Below, piece by piece: positions 42,317 to 50,606 of a stretch of 64,000 nucleotides of DNA. The stretch lies in NCBI GenBank assembly GCA_964428015.1, contig CAYRWR010000017.1:7460-71459 (forward strand). The letters run 5' to 3'. Within the stretch, counting starts at the first letter, position 1. Every line of letters begins with the position of its first letter. The notes under the pieces were generated by a model. The model saw only the letters and a program-made list of their open reading frames with translations. It searched no databases and was not told the DNA's origin. A program made the position numbers and the translations under genes. The DNA is from CAYRWR01 sp964428015. Lineage in GTDB: Bacteria > Spirochaetota > Brevinematia > Brevinematales > CAYRWR01.

Positions 42317-43198
42317 ATGAATCCTGCTATCCAGTTTACCGATATAAAGGAACTGAAAAAAGCCTACCAGGGTAAAGTGCGCGATATATATACTATCGAT
42401 GATGAACGCTGGCTGATGGTCACTACCGACCGTTTATCCGCTTTTGACGTAGTTTTCCCTGACGCCATTCCAGACAAAGGCATGGTACTGAACCATATCT
42501 CCAACTCCTGGTTTAAACGTATGACCTTTATCGACAACCACCTGCTCTCTACCACACCTGAGAAGGAGCTGCCTTTCCTCAAAAACTACCCCGGCCTGGC
42601 GGAACGCAGTATCATCGTCCGCAAAGTCCAGCGCCTGGATGTGGAGTTTGTGATCAGGGGCTATCTCTTCGGTAGTGTGTTCAATGAATACCAGAAGCAT
42701 CAGACCGCGGGGGGCAATCCCCTGCCCGCCGGATTGCAGATGGCGGAGATTCTGCCTGAGCCTATCTTTACTCCTGCTGCCAAGAATGACACCGGCCACG
42801 ATGAAAATATTAATTACGACCAGATGGTCAACATCATCGGAAAAGAACTGGGAGAAAAGACCTATCAGACTTCAATGCGCCTCTATAGTGAAGCCCGGGA
42901 CAGAATGGCCGCTCATGGCATCATCCTAGCCGACACCAAGTTCGAATTCGGGCTGGATGACCAGGGACAGCTCATCCTGATTGATGAGATTTTGACCCCA
43001 GACTCCTCCCGCTACTGGGACGGCTCTACCTACGCTGTAGGTTCCAGCCCTCAGAGCTACGACAAGCAGTTCGTGCGGGATTATGCCTCCGCCCAGGTAT
43101 GGGACAAGACGCCCCCCGCGCCCCGCCTGCCTGAGGATATTATTATGAAGACGCGTGATAAGTACCTGCAGATAAAGTCGATCATCGACAAATTATAG
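42317..43198 (+). CDS. purC: Phosphoribosylaminoimidazole-succinocarboxamide synthase
   Basis: The ATG at 42317 follows AGGGAGA and matches family length (293 residues); the longer frame to 42224 is not supported. Signatures are GKVRDIY near the N-terminus, TDRLSAFDVV, the AERSIIVRKVQRLDVEFVIRGYLFGS block and LILIDEILTPDSSRYW. The enzyme joins CAIR and aspartate with ATP in purine synthesis, in the cytoplasm. Other pur genes are not adjacent. It is followed seven bases later by an RDD membrane protein. Confidence 0.97.
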   Translation: MNPAIQFTDIKELKKAYQGKVRDIYTIDDERWLMVTTDRLSAFDVVFPDAIPDKGMVLNHISNSWFKRMTFIDNHLLSTTPEKELPFLKNYPGLAERSIIVRKVQRLDVEFVIRGYLFGSVFNEYQKHQTAGGNPLPAGLQMAEILPEPIFTPAAKNDTGHDENINYDQMVNIIGKELGEKTYQTSMRLYSEARDRMAAHGIILADTKFEFGLDDQGQLILIDEILTPDSSRYWDGSTYAVGSSPQSYDKQFVRDYASAQVWDKTPPAPRLPEDIIMKTRDKYLQIKSIIDKL

Positions 43199-43205
43199 GA
43201 ATTAT

Positions 43206-43826
43206 ATGGAAGCCACAGAGATCAAGCCCATCCTGCTTAAATTTGCGCCTGCCTGGAAGAGGATACTCAGCTATGTAATCGATGTGACTATACTTATGAC
43301 CATACTATCTCTACTCTATGTGCAGTCTTTCAGCCGCCAGGCCGCTGCCGTTAGTGACCCCCAGGTGGAATGGTCAGTATTTCCCCAGAGCTACCAGGAT
43401 GCTTTTAAGCCACTCTATGAGAAAATGGATGTGCGTCAGAAAGCCATGTTTTCCATCATACTCCACAATCGGAACCTGATCTCGGTTATTAACCTGATTG
43501 TCTATGCCGTGTATTTTATCATCATGTGGGCCGGCTGGGGCCAGACCCTGGGTAACCGTATCCTGCGGATTGCCGTGATTGACGTCAGGAGCCGCCCCCT
43601 GAATATTCTGCAGAGCATGCTGCGATATTCCGGTCTTTTGGCCTCACAGATAATTTTTTATGCCCCGCTTTTATTTGTCCTTCAGCCTGTTTACCGGCAG
43701 CGCATTCATGACTTTATTTCCGCCTCTGTGGTGGTCGAAGTCCCGGATGACATCAAGGAACAGATTATAAGACAGAGGGAACAGATGGAAGAAGATGTCT
43801 TGAGAGAAGACGACAGAGACAGCTGA
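43206..43826 (+). CDS. RDD-family membrane protein
   Basis: A 206-residue protein with three to four hydrophobic helices. The RDD pattern is recognisable in WKRILSYVIDVTILMTILSLL and GWGQTLGNRILRIAVIDVRSRPLNILQSMLRY. RDD proteins are small transporters or membrane components, sometimes linked to Na+/H+ exchange. It lies seven bases after purC and is probably cotranscribed. The C-terminus is a charged Glu/Arg-rich tail. It ends one base from the convergent phosphatase gene, with no terminator between. Confidence 0.85.
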   Translation: MEATEIKPILLKFAPAWKRILSYVIDVTILMTILSLLYVQSFSRQAAAVSDPQVEWSVFPQSYQDAFKPLYEKMDVRQKAMFSIILHNRNLISVINLIVYAVYFIIMWAGWGQTLGNRILRIAVIDVRSRPLNILQSMLRYSGLLASQIIFYAPLLFVLQPVYRQRIHDFISASVVVEVPDDIKEQIIRQREQMEEDVLREDDRDS

Positions 43827-43827
43827 T

Positions 43828-45915
43828 TTAGCGTGCTTCCATTACGATAAAGCACACATCATCCTCAAACTGATCCGTACCCCGAAAATCATTTAATTGG
43901 ATTTGCATTTCATGTACCAGATCCAGGGGTTTATGATCCTGACCCCACCTGAGGATATCCATCAGCCGGGCTGATTCAAAATCCACCACTTCCTGTCTTT
44001 CCTGACGGGCCTGATCCGAGATGCGGACCGCTTCGGTCAATCCGTCAGTATATAGAAACAACTTACTGCCCGGTTCCAGGGTGATCTGATGATTTTGATA
44101 CATGATACCGTTATCCTGCATTTCATGGTTCTTGAGAATGAGCAGCGGCATATTACCTTTGCCCCGGGCCAGATGTTGAATACCCTGAGCTGTGATCACA
44201 TAGGGGATGGTATGCCCGGCATTGGCATAGTGCAATTCCCTGGTTACAGGGTCATAGATGCCGTAAAAAGCAGTGACAAAATTCCCCCCGGACTGGTCAA
44301 ACAAAGTCATATTGAGAAAATGCAGGAACTCTGCCGGATTGTCTATAATACCGGAAAACTGCATGGAATAACTCTTGATCATAGTGGTAATAAATGCCGC
44401 GGGTACTCCATGGCCGCTGACATCGGAGATAAACAGCCCCAGCTTCCCCCCTGACAGGGATAGAAAATCAAAAAAGTCACCACCCACCAGTTCCATCGAG
44501 CGGTAAAAGAAGGCGATGTTATCCGGCCCGGAAGAAGGTATGATCTGACTCTGAATCTTACGCGCAATAGCCAACTCATTCAGCATTTGATCATTCTGAG
44601 CTCTGAGCTTGTTCCTTTCCGCCTCCAGTTCCTGAGTGCGTTTGTAGACCTCGATCTCCAGATCCAGACTGCCGATTTCCGTATCTTCAAAGGCATGGGT
44701 CAGGCGCCTCAGCAGTACCAGCGACTGGCCAAAGATCATGATCACAAAACCCAGGGCCATCAGCTGAGGAGTGAACAGCACACCGTTACTGACCAGGATA
44801 TCATTAATGACAGTAGCCATAAAAAGCAGGAACACCACTACCAGTATCTGTGCCCCCTCACGGTGATGCCTAATAGCCTGGATCAGACACCAGGCTAGAT
44901 ATATCACGCTTAATACCGCTAATATCTGATAGGGCAGTAGAGTCTGACTGTAAATAGTTGCTGGAAGTATTACCGGTATCAATACCATTGGGATATGAGC
45001 CAGTATTATGACCCTCGCCAGCTTGGGGTGGATCTCCTGGGGGTACAGATGAGCCAGAAAGCCGGTCAAAGCGGGCAGCATGAGGTAAGACAGAATATAG
45101 GCCAGTCTGGTCTGTACATACCAGTCTATAGACGGAAAAAGCTGAGAAAAGAAATACTGACCTACCAATCCAGATCTTAAAGCAATCACTGTACATAGAA
45201 TGGCAAAGTATAACGAAGAAGGTTCCCGCCTGCGGAATAAAAACATGGCCAGATGATAGATACCCATAATAAACAGGATACCAATGAGAATGAGGTCAAC
45301 ACCCAGTTGTCTTTGCTGATAGCGTGTAATATCAGAGGCGGTACCCAGGAGATACTTTTCGACCATTCCGCCGTATTTGTAGTCAAAATTTGCCCATTGC
45401 ACTACAATATCTACTGTGGGGCTGGTCGCCTGGAAAAACACCAGCTGGGGCCTGACTTTGGGATAATAACCAGCTTTATTGGTAGCGACCCGGCCCCCGC
45501 CCGAGAAAAATTGCCCGTTGACCCAGAGATCATAGGTGGTACTATGATTAGGGACCATGAGACCCCACTGCTGATTGGTATCCAGGCCGGTGAGATGGAG
45601 ATGAAAGGTAGCATAGCCTTGGCCGCTCAGACCCTGAGCTTTATCTTGCGGACTGGCAAACATACTGGGAAACCGCACCACAATCGGCTGGGCTACACTT
45701 CCCTGTTTAAAATCGGCAGGTGTGTACAGGTGGTTCCAGTACACTTCCCATTCACCGTTGAGAGCCAGAATAGGGGTTTTGACCCTGTCCCAGTGTGATA
45801 AATCAGCCTGCCCCCCCTGGATAGGAGGTATCCCCGGGGCACCGCAGCCGGACAGAAACAGGACGATCACAGTAGACAGGATCAGTAAAAAACGATTTAA
45901 AACAAATTTTTTCAT
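43828..45915 (-). CDS. SpoIIE/RsbU-type phosphatase with 7TMR-DISM sensor
   Basis: The start at 45915 gives a lipoprotein-like signal (LFLSGC, Cys22) and about 695 residues; ATG 45924 is possible and the ribosome site is weak. Order: extracellular beta-sandwich of 7TMR-DISM type (about 25-215; GYATFHLHLTGL, YDLWVNGQFFSGGG), seven membrane helices (about 220-430), a coiled-coil (about 440-490; EIEVYKRTQELEAERNKLRAQND) and the SpoIIE/PP2C domain (about 495-695; VGGDFFDFLSL, FISDVSGHGVPAAF, LFLYTDGLTEAV). It should sense an extracellular ligand, perhaps carbohydrate, and dephosphorylate a partner-switching protein. No STAS partner is adjacent. Confidence 0.9.
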   Translation of the reverse strand: MKKFVLNRFLLILSTVIVLFLSGCGAPGIPPIQGGQADLSHWDRVKTPILALNGEWEVYWNHLYTPADFKQGSVAQPIVVRFPSMFASPQDKAQGLSGQGYATFHLHLTGLDTNQQWGLMVPNHSTTYDLWVNGQFFSGGGRVATNKAGYYPKVRPQLVFFQATSPTVDIVVQWANFDYKYGGMVEKYLLGTASDITRYQQRQLGVDLILIGILFIMGIYHLAMFLFRRREPSSLYFAILCTVIALRSGLVGQYFFSQLFPSIDWYVQTRLAYILSYLMLPALTGFLAHLYPQEIHPKLARVIILAHIPMVLIPVILPATIYSQTLLPYQILAVLSVIYLAWCLIQAIRHHREGAQILVVVFLLFMATVINDILVSNGVLFTPQLMALGFVIMIFGQSLVLLRRLTHAFEDTEIGSLDLEIEVYKRTQELEAERNKLRAQNDQMLNELAIARKIQSQIIPSSGPDNIAFFYRSMELVGGDFFDFLSLSGGKLGLFISDVSGHGVPAAFITTMIKSYSMQFSGIIDNPAEFLHFLNMTLFDQSGGNFVTAFYGIYDPVTRELHYANAGHTIPYVITAQGIQHLARGKGNMPLLILKNHEMQDNGIMYQNHQITLEPGSKLFLYTDGLTEAVRISDQARQERQEVVDFESARLMDILRWGQDHKPLDLVHEMQIQLNDFRGTDQFEDDVCFIVMEAR

Positions 45916-45962
45916 CTCTACCATTATATCAGAAGTGCAGGAAAGCTCAAGCCATAAAGCAT

Positions 45963-45991
45963 AAAAAAACCCGCCTGGTGAACAAGCGGGC
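45963..45991 (-). terminator. Terminator after asd
   Basis: CCCGC and GCGGG arms (45970-45974 with 45986-45990) are followed by a T run on the minus strand. Confidence 0.8.
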
Positions 45992-46009
45992 AATTGAAAT
46001 CTTGGTAAA

Positions 46010-47017
46010 TTACAGAATCTCAGCGATCTGTACCGCGTTGGAAGCGGCACCCTTGAGCAGGTTGTCTGACACACACCAGAAGTTGAGTCCGTTCTCGGTA
46101 TGGAGGTCTTCACGGATACGTCCCACAAATGTTTCAAACTTGTCCTCACATTCCAGGGGAGTGGGATAACCGTTGTTGGCCAGGTCATCCTGTACTACCA
46201 GCATATCAGAGAAATTCCCCATCAGTTCACCGGCTTTGGCCCGGGAGATCTTCTTCTCGGTTTCGATGTAGATGCTCTCCGAATGCCCGCGCAGCACCGG
46301 TACCCGCACACAGGTAGCGGTAACTTTGATGTTTTCAGAGTGCATGATCTTCACGGTCTCATGCACCATCTTCATCTCTTCTTTGGTGAAGCCGTTGTCC
46401 AGGAAGACATCGATATGGGGGATCACATTATAGGCGATCTGCCGGCTGAACTTGGCGGGTTTGTCGATGGGCTGGCCCTTGACCAGTTTCTCCATCTGGG
46501 CGGTGAGCTCGTTGATGCCTACCTGGCCCGCGCCGCTCACTGCCTGGTAGGTCGACACGATGACTTTTTTGATAGTGCCGTAGTCATGCAGAGGCTTCAG
46601 GGCTACCACCATCTGTATGGTAGAACAGTTAGGGTTGGCTATGATGCCTTTGTGCTTTTTAACATCCTCGGGATTGACCTCAGGTACCACCAGGGGGACC
46701 TCGGGATCCATACGCCAGGCGCTGGAGTTATCGATCACCACTGTACCGGCTTTGGCCACAAAGGGCGCGAAGCGGGTAGAAGTACCGCCACCCGCTGAAA
46801 ACAGCGCGATATCGATACCCTGACCGTTAAAGGCGGTCTCGGTGAGCAATTCTATCTTGACTTCCTGGCCTTTATAGGAGAGCTTTCCCCCGGCCGAGCG
46901 TTCACTGGCAAAAAAACGAATGTCCTTTACAGGAAAATTACGGCGTTCCAGGGTACGGATCATTTCCCTGCCCACAGCACCACTGGCCCCTACTACGGCC
47001 ACGACTTTTCCAGACAT
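46010..47017 (-). CDS. asd: Aspartate-semialdehyde dehydrogenase
   Basis: A 335-residue NADP-dependent enzyme. Signatures are the Rossmann start VVGASGAVGREMIRTLERRNFP, the catalytic-Cys motif IANPNCSTIQMVVAL, the substrate segment STYQAVSGAGQVG and the closing SDNLLKGAASNAVQIAE. It reduces aspartyl phosphate to aspartate semialdehyde for lysine/diaminopimelate, threonine and methionine synthesis. GGGAGG precedes the start. The nearest genes are not in the same pathway. Confidence 0.97.
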   Translation of the reverse strand: MSGKVVAVVGASGAVGREMIRTLERRNFPVKDIRFFASERSAGGKLSYKGQEVKIELLTETAFNGQGIDIALFSAGGGTSTRFAPFVAKAGTVVIDNSSAWRMDPEVPLVVPEVNPEDVKKHKGIIANPNCSTIQMVVALKPLHDYGTIKKVIVSTYQAVSGAGQVGINELTAQMEKLVKGQPIDKPAKFSRQIAYNVIPHIDVFLDNGFTKEEMKMVHETVKIMHSENIKVTATCVRVPVLRGHSESIYIETEKKISRAKAGELMGNFSDMLVVQDDLANNGYPTPLECEDKFETFVGRIREDLHTENGLNFWCVSDNLLKGAASNAVQIAEIL

Positions 47018-47113
47018 AGCGTCCTCCCGATAAAATAATGAGAAATATTTTAATTCCAGACCCCCGATAAGTCAAAATAACAGCCCCCCGCAAAAAACTA
47101 TTTTCAGGCAGAT

Positions 47114-47143
47114 TTCACTTTTTTGGGCTTAGTCAGGTACTAT
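47114..47143 (+). promoter_or_regulatory. Promoter-like element before island B
   Basis: TTCACT (47114-47119), an 18-base spacer and TACTAT (47138-47143). It is followed about 40 bases later by a hairpin with a short T tract, so a transcript of about 65 bases is conceivable. Confidence 0.25.
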
Positions 47144-47183
47144 ATATAGGACAAAACACGAACACTTCTCCTTCTGTAGCATG

Positions 47184-47214
47184 AGCCCTTCCCCCGACCC
47201 GGGAGGGGCTTTTG
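47184..47214 (+). terminator. Weak hairpin terminator
   Basis: AGCCCTTCCC pairs with GGGAGGGGCT (one G-T wobble). The T tract is only four bases. Confidence 0.45.
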
Positions 47215-47554
47215 CACGTATAGTCGTCAAGGGAGATGGGGGGAAGTAAAGTGGGTTATAATGGGGCAGTGGAGTCCATGCAAATACAGCCTGGCCTGTT
47301 TTCCAGCCTGGGGGGATTCCACTTGGGGCCTCTGTGGTGCGGCTCCCGCCGTATCCGGTATTCCCGGCGGAGCTGGGGGGTGCGGTTGTCCCTTCTCACA
47401 GGAGTCTGGAGACTAGTTTCTATTCATCTATTCAGGATGGTGCGTTTTACCGAGGACAGGGCGGTGCCGTTTTTGTGAACACTCCGTGTCTTTACTCAGG
47501 TTATTTTTTTGACGGAGCGGGTCTTTTCTTCTACAATCATGACAGGAGGAGATC

Positions 47555-47929
47555 ATGAATAACGACACCCTGAAGCTGGTAATTACAATCGCGAGCGGGG
47601 TATTATCCCTGGTGACCGGTATCATCCTGACTGTCAAGGGCAGTCCCTACCCCCAGGGCCTGACTGCCGTCCACAAGATCCTGACCCTGGTCATGATCGT
47701 ATTCCTGGTAGTACTCACCCTGCCCCTGGTCAGACAAAAATCCATGAACACCCTGCAATGGTCGCTGCTCATAGGCGCGGCTGTGACCGCCCTTTTATCC
47801 ATTGCCAGCGGGGCGGTACTGAGCGGAAACAAAGTGACTCAGGGCTTTTTCCTGACCACGCACCGGATTTCACCCTGGCTGACCTATATCCTGTCAGGTG
47901 TCTATCTTTTTCTGATAAAGAAAGGATAA
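47555..47929 (+). CDS. Small four-helix membrane protein
   Basis: A 124-residue protein with four hydrophobic helices (about 7-27, 41-59, 69-87 and 103-120). Two contain His (AVHKIL and TTHRISPWLTYILSG), which could matter for haem or metal binding, but no family is recognised. CAGGAGG lies before the ATG. It is followed eight bases later by the DUF1330-like gene, so the two are probably one operon. Confidence 0.65.
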   Translation: MNNDTLKLVITIASGVLSLVTGIILTVKGSPYPQGLTAVHKILTLVMIVFLVVLTLPLVRQKSMNTLQWSLLIGAAVTALLSIASGAVLSGNKVTQGFFLTTHRISPWLTYILSGVYLFLIKKG

Positions 47930-47937
47930 ATTACACT

Positions 47938-48234
47938 TTGCCTGTTTATTTTATAGCCCGGATCCGGGTACAGGACCCGCATAAATACCAGGAATACATC
48001 CAAAAAGCAGGGCCAGTGGTCCGTTCCTTTGGGGGTCAATATATCCTGCAATCCGATGCGATGCTTCAGTCATCCGACAGCTTCCAGCCTGACCGGGTGG
48101 TGATTATTTCCTTTCCCGATCAGGATAGTTATACAGCCTGTTTTTCTTCCCAGGCATATACCGGGATAGCACATCTGCGACTTGAGTCGACCGTCAGCGA
48201 GACCATTTTAGTCGAGGGTAAGACACCGGTTTGA
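47938..48234 (+). CDS. DUF1330-like small protein
   Basis: A 98-residue protein best read from a TTG at 47938, which has GAAAGGA ten bases upstream. The frame extends further 5' but there overlaps the preceding gene. The core (YFIARIRVQDPHKYQEYIQKAGPVVRSFGGQYI, then RVVIISFPDQDSYTACFSSQAY) has the DUF1330 ferredoxin-like dimeric fold of unknown function. Its stop is adjacent to the stop of the convergent methyltransferase gene. Confidence 0.8.
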   Translation: MPVYFIARIRVQDPHKYQEYIQKAGPVVRSFGGQYILQSDAMLQSSDSFQPDRVVIISFPDQDSYTACFSSQAYTGIAHLRLESTVSETILVEGKTPV

Positions 48235-48909
48235 CTATCGGGCTTTTTTTCTGGTACAGAGGTAGAGGTGGACGCTGCCCCAGCCTCCCACACTCCTGTC
48301 TTCAAAATCAAATCCGTTCCTGGCCAGATGGGCGGGGATATCCTTGATGAAATCACCCATTTTTTCCCATAGCCTGACAAAAGAATATCCCCAGATATTG
48401 CGGTCAGCCGGATAGTCAAAATCTACCAGTAACAGTCGGCCATCGTCTTTGAGAACCCGCCTGATTTCAGCCAGGGCTTTATCCCCGTCGGGATAGCCGG
48501 TAAAAGCCATAGTATTAATGATGGTGTCAAAGCTCTTGTCGGGAAAGGGCAGCTTTTCCACGTTGGCCTGGAGCAGCTCTGCCCGGAGATTTTTTTTAGC
48601 TAAACGCTGGCTGGTTACTTCTACCATGTTTTGATTGTAGTCTATGCCGGTCACTTCCAACTCAGGATTTCCGGCATAACGGCTCATCAGATAGCCGTTT
48701 CCGAAGGATACTTCCAGAACTTTTTTACCCTGGATGTGGGGCAGGACTTTTTTGATCCATTTTTTCCACACAGGAAAGAAAAACAGAAAAACCCCGTAAA
48801 TCCTGGACATCCAGTCATATTCCTTGTTCATCTTTTCAGTATAATTCTTATCGAGCTGACCAGGATCCAGGTAGCGGATCTTTTCGGGTTTTACTTTAAA
48901 CCAGGGCAT
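48235..48909 (-). CDS. Class I SAM-dependent methyltransferase
   Basis: A 224-residue cytoplasmic protein. The AdoMet-binding motif I is VLEVSFGNGYL, followed by the acidic loop VTGIDYNQNM, motif III NVEKLPFPDKSFDTIINTMAF and motif IV LKDDGRLLLVDFD, as in UbiE-like and related methyltransferases. Substrate is unknown. AGGAG precedes the start. The gene is alone on its strand, with convergent DUF1330 on one side. Confidence 0.88.
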   Translation of the reverse strand: MPWFKVKPEKIRYLDPGQLDKNYTEKMNKEYDWMSRIYGVFLFFFPVWKKWIKKVLPHIQGKKVLEVSFGNGYLMSRYAGNPELEVTGIDYNQNMVEVTSQRLAKKNLRAELLQANVEKLPFPDKSFDTIINTMAFTGYPDGDKALAEIRRVLKDDGRLLLVDFDYPADRNIWGYSFVRLWEKMGDFIKDIPAHLARNGFDFEDRSVGGWGSVHLYLCTRKKAR

Positions 48910-49065
48910 AATATCTCCTTATTATTAAACTTACAAAGCATACTTTACTTTGCCTTACACGTCAAAATGAGTCATATAATATACTGAAAATTATTACTAA
49001 AGTTACATTGTGAAAAAACTTATTTTACACTAGAATATTTGCCGGGTGTCAGGGAGGCATTTAAC

Positions 49066-50601
49066 ATGCTTAGAAGAGAAGAAAGAATGTCTGTTGTATT
49101 TTCATTTTTTATATTAATATTTTTACCAGGGTGTACAGTCCTCTCCTCCCTTTTTCCAGACCGGATACCGCCCCAAATCATACAGCAGCCCCAACCCCTC
49201 TCCATAGATATAAGTCAGACCGGCACCTTCAGCGTGTCTGTCAGCTCCCCGGTGAGGGTAACCTATCAGTGGAAATGTGATGATGTGGATGTGCCGGGTG
49301 CCACCAATGCCGCATATACCACCCCGGTTGCCACTTCAGTCAACCAGACAGGTCAGCGATATTCCGTGTTCATCAGCAGCACCAATGGTAATATCCAATC
49401 CGACTATGCTACACTAAGTGTACGTGCCGGCCTGGATATGTCCGGTGAGTTTCCCATTGGGGTGTGGATGCAGTCCCCCGGCCGGCTTTTTAATGGAAAA
49501 CCCAATGGACTCAATTACCGTAATATCGGAATAAATACCTTTGTGGGATTGTGGAAGTGGCCGGATGAAAGCGGTATGTACGTAGGCTACAATCTGGTCA
49601 CTGCCGGATACCTGCAAACTTATGGTATGAAAGCCTATGCCGGAAACTCTCCTGCCGCGGTACAATGGAACCAGGATCATCCGGAATTTGCCTCTAACTT
49701 TCCCGGTTATATGTTAGGCGACGAGCCGGACATGCTGTCATTCAATTACGACCCGGTAAACCACCCTGAATATCTGTGGGCGCTGCCTCAGGTCTGGCTG
49801 ACCAACGGCACCAATCTGAACCATCTGGATTCGGGACGGGAATTTTATGCTAATTTTGGCAAACCTTTTTCCAAAGGGGGAAATTACACTCCCCAACCCG
49901 GCTCTAGCCGAGCCCAGGATTTTTCCAACTATGTGGCCCCGCTTAGTGTACTTTCCAGTGATTTTTACGGTATCACCGATCCCTATGAACAACCCACCAA
50001 CCACGGCATCTGGACCTACGGACGGGCGGTACAACTGACCCGCTCGGTGAGCGGAGGCCGGCCGGTGTGGGGATTCCTGGAATGTTCGGCGCCCTGGAGC
50101 AGTACTTCCGCCTACCAGATGGCGATACGCATGCCGGCAGCTTTGATCCAACCCATAATCTGGAATATGGTCATCCAGGGTGCCGAGGGTATCGTTTACT
50201 TCTGTCATGATTTTTATCAGCCCAATGCCGACAGCCAGTCCGGCTGCCTGTACGAGCCGGGGATGCCCCAGGCTATGGCGGAGGCTGATGCTTCTGTCCA
50301 GCGCTATGCCGCAGTACTCCAGTCTCCTACCCTCACCCCGCCGACTGTTTTAGTGACAGGACCAGTGGATATTATAGTACTGGCTAAGAACTGGAACGGC
50401 ACTAACTACCTCTTCTGCCAGGCCAACGGCAACGCGGCCTACACCAGGGGAGCGGAAGTGGATGGGGTATTCACGGTAGGTAGTGTCACCGGAGGCACTG
50501 TATCTGTATTAAATGAAAACCGCCAGCTTACAGTTGCCGGCGGTTCTTTTACTGATCATTTCGGGGCTTATGAGGTCCATATCTATGCCTATCCCCAGTA
50601 A
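49066..50601 (+). CDS. Probable glycoside hydrolase lipoprotein with Ig-like domain
   Basis: The ATG at 49066 follows AGGGAGG, so the nine codons before it are excluded; 511 residues. A lipoprotein signal (IFLPGC, Cys23) is followed by an Ig-like domain (about 40-120), then a TIM-barrel-like region (about 125-430). GYMLGDEPD offers an acid Glu and GFLECSAPW a second Glu, spaced as in retaining glycosidases. A short beta domain ends the protein. The exact GH family is not recognised. The region also contains TYGMKAYAG and FYGITDPYEQPTN strands typical of a barrel. Extracellular polysaccharide breakdown is the likely role. Confidence 0.65.
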   Translation: MLRREERMSVVFSFFILIFLPGCTVLSSLFPDRIPPQIIQQPQPLSIDISQTGTFSVSVSSPVRVTYQWKCDDVDVPGATNAAYTTPVATSVNQTGQRYSVFISSTNGNIQSDYATLSVRAGLDMSGEFPIGVWMQSPGRLFNGKPNGLNYRNIGINTFVGLWKWPDESGMYVGYNLVTAGYLQTYGMKAYAGNSPAAVQWNQDHPEFASNFPGYMLGDEPDMLSFNYDPVNHPEYLWALPQVWLTNGTNLNHLDSGREFYANFGKPFSKGGNYTPQPGSSRAQDFSNYVAPLSVLSSDFYGITDPYEQPTNHGIWTYGRAVQLTRSVSGGRPVWGFLECSAPWSSTSAYQMAIRMPAALIQPIIWNMVIQGAEGIVYFCHDFYQPNADSQSGCLYEPGMPQAMAEADASVQRYAAVLQSPTLTPPTVLVTGPVDIIVLAKNWNGTNYLFCQANGNAAYTRGAEVDGVFTVGSVTGGTVSVLNENRQLTVAGGSFTDHFGAYEVHIYAYPQ

Positions 50602-50606
50602 ATATT

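Larger units (their letters stand above)
47018..47554. repeat. GC-rich noncoding island B, candidate dispersed repeat
   Basis: The first part holds a possible promoter (47114-47143) and a weak hairpin terminator (47184-47214). From about 47230 it is GC-rich with short palindromes. The block 47330-47412 (GGCTCCCGCC, then CTGGGG and GCGGTTGTCCCTT) aligns with the reverse complement of 63617-63700 in island C, where the corresponding text is CTGGGGTGGCGGTTATCCC. No frame has both a ribosome site and protein-like composition. Confidence 0.45.

Noticed and set aside
45916..46188. 88-91 codon 5' extension of the 7TMR-DISM phosphatase frame
   Set aside because: It is antisense-free but overlaps the 3' end of asd and its terminator, and the signal peptide begins at 45915.
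47184..47290. Small ORF starting at the ATG at 47181 within the hairpin
   Set aside because: No ribosome site and the coding part lies inside the terminator-like hairpin and GC-rich repeat.
47758..47937. 5' extension of the DUF1330 frame
   Set aside because: It overlaps the membrane protein gene in another frame and has no supported start; the TTG at 47938 is better.
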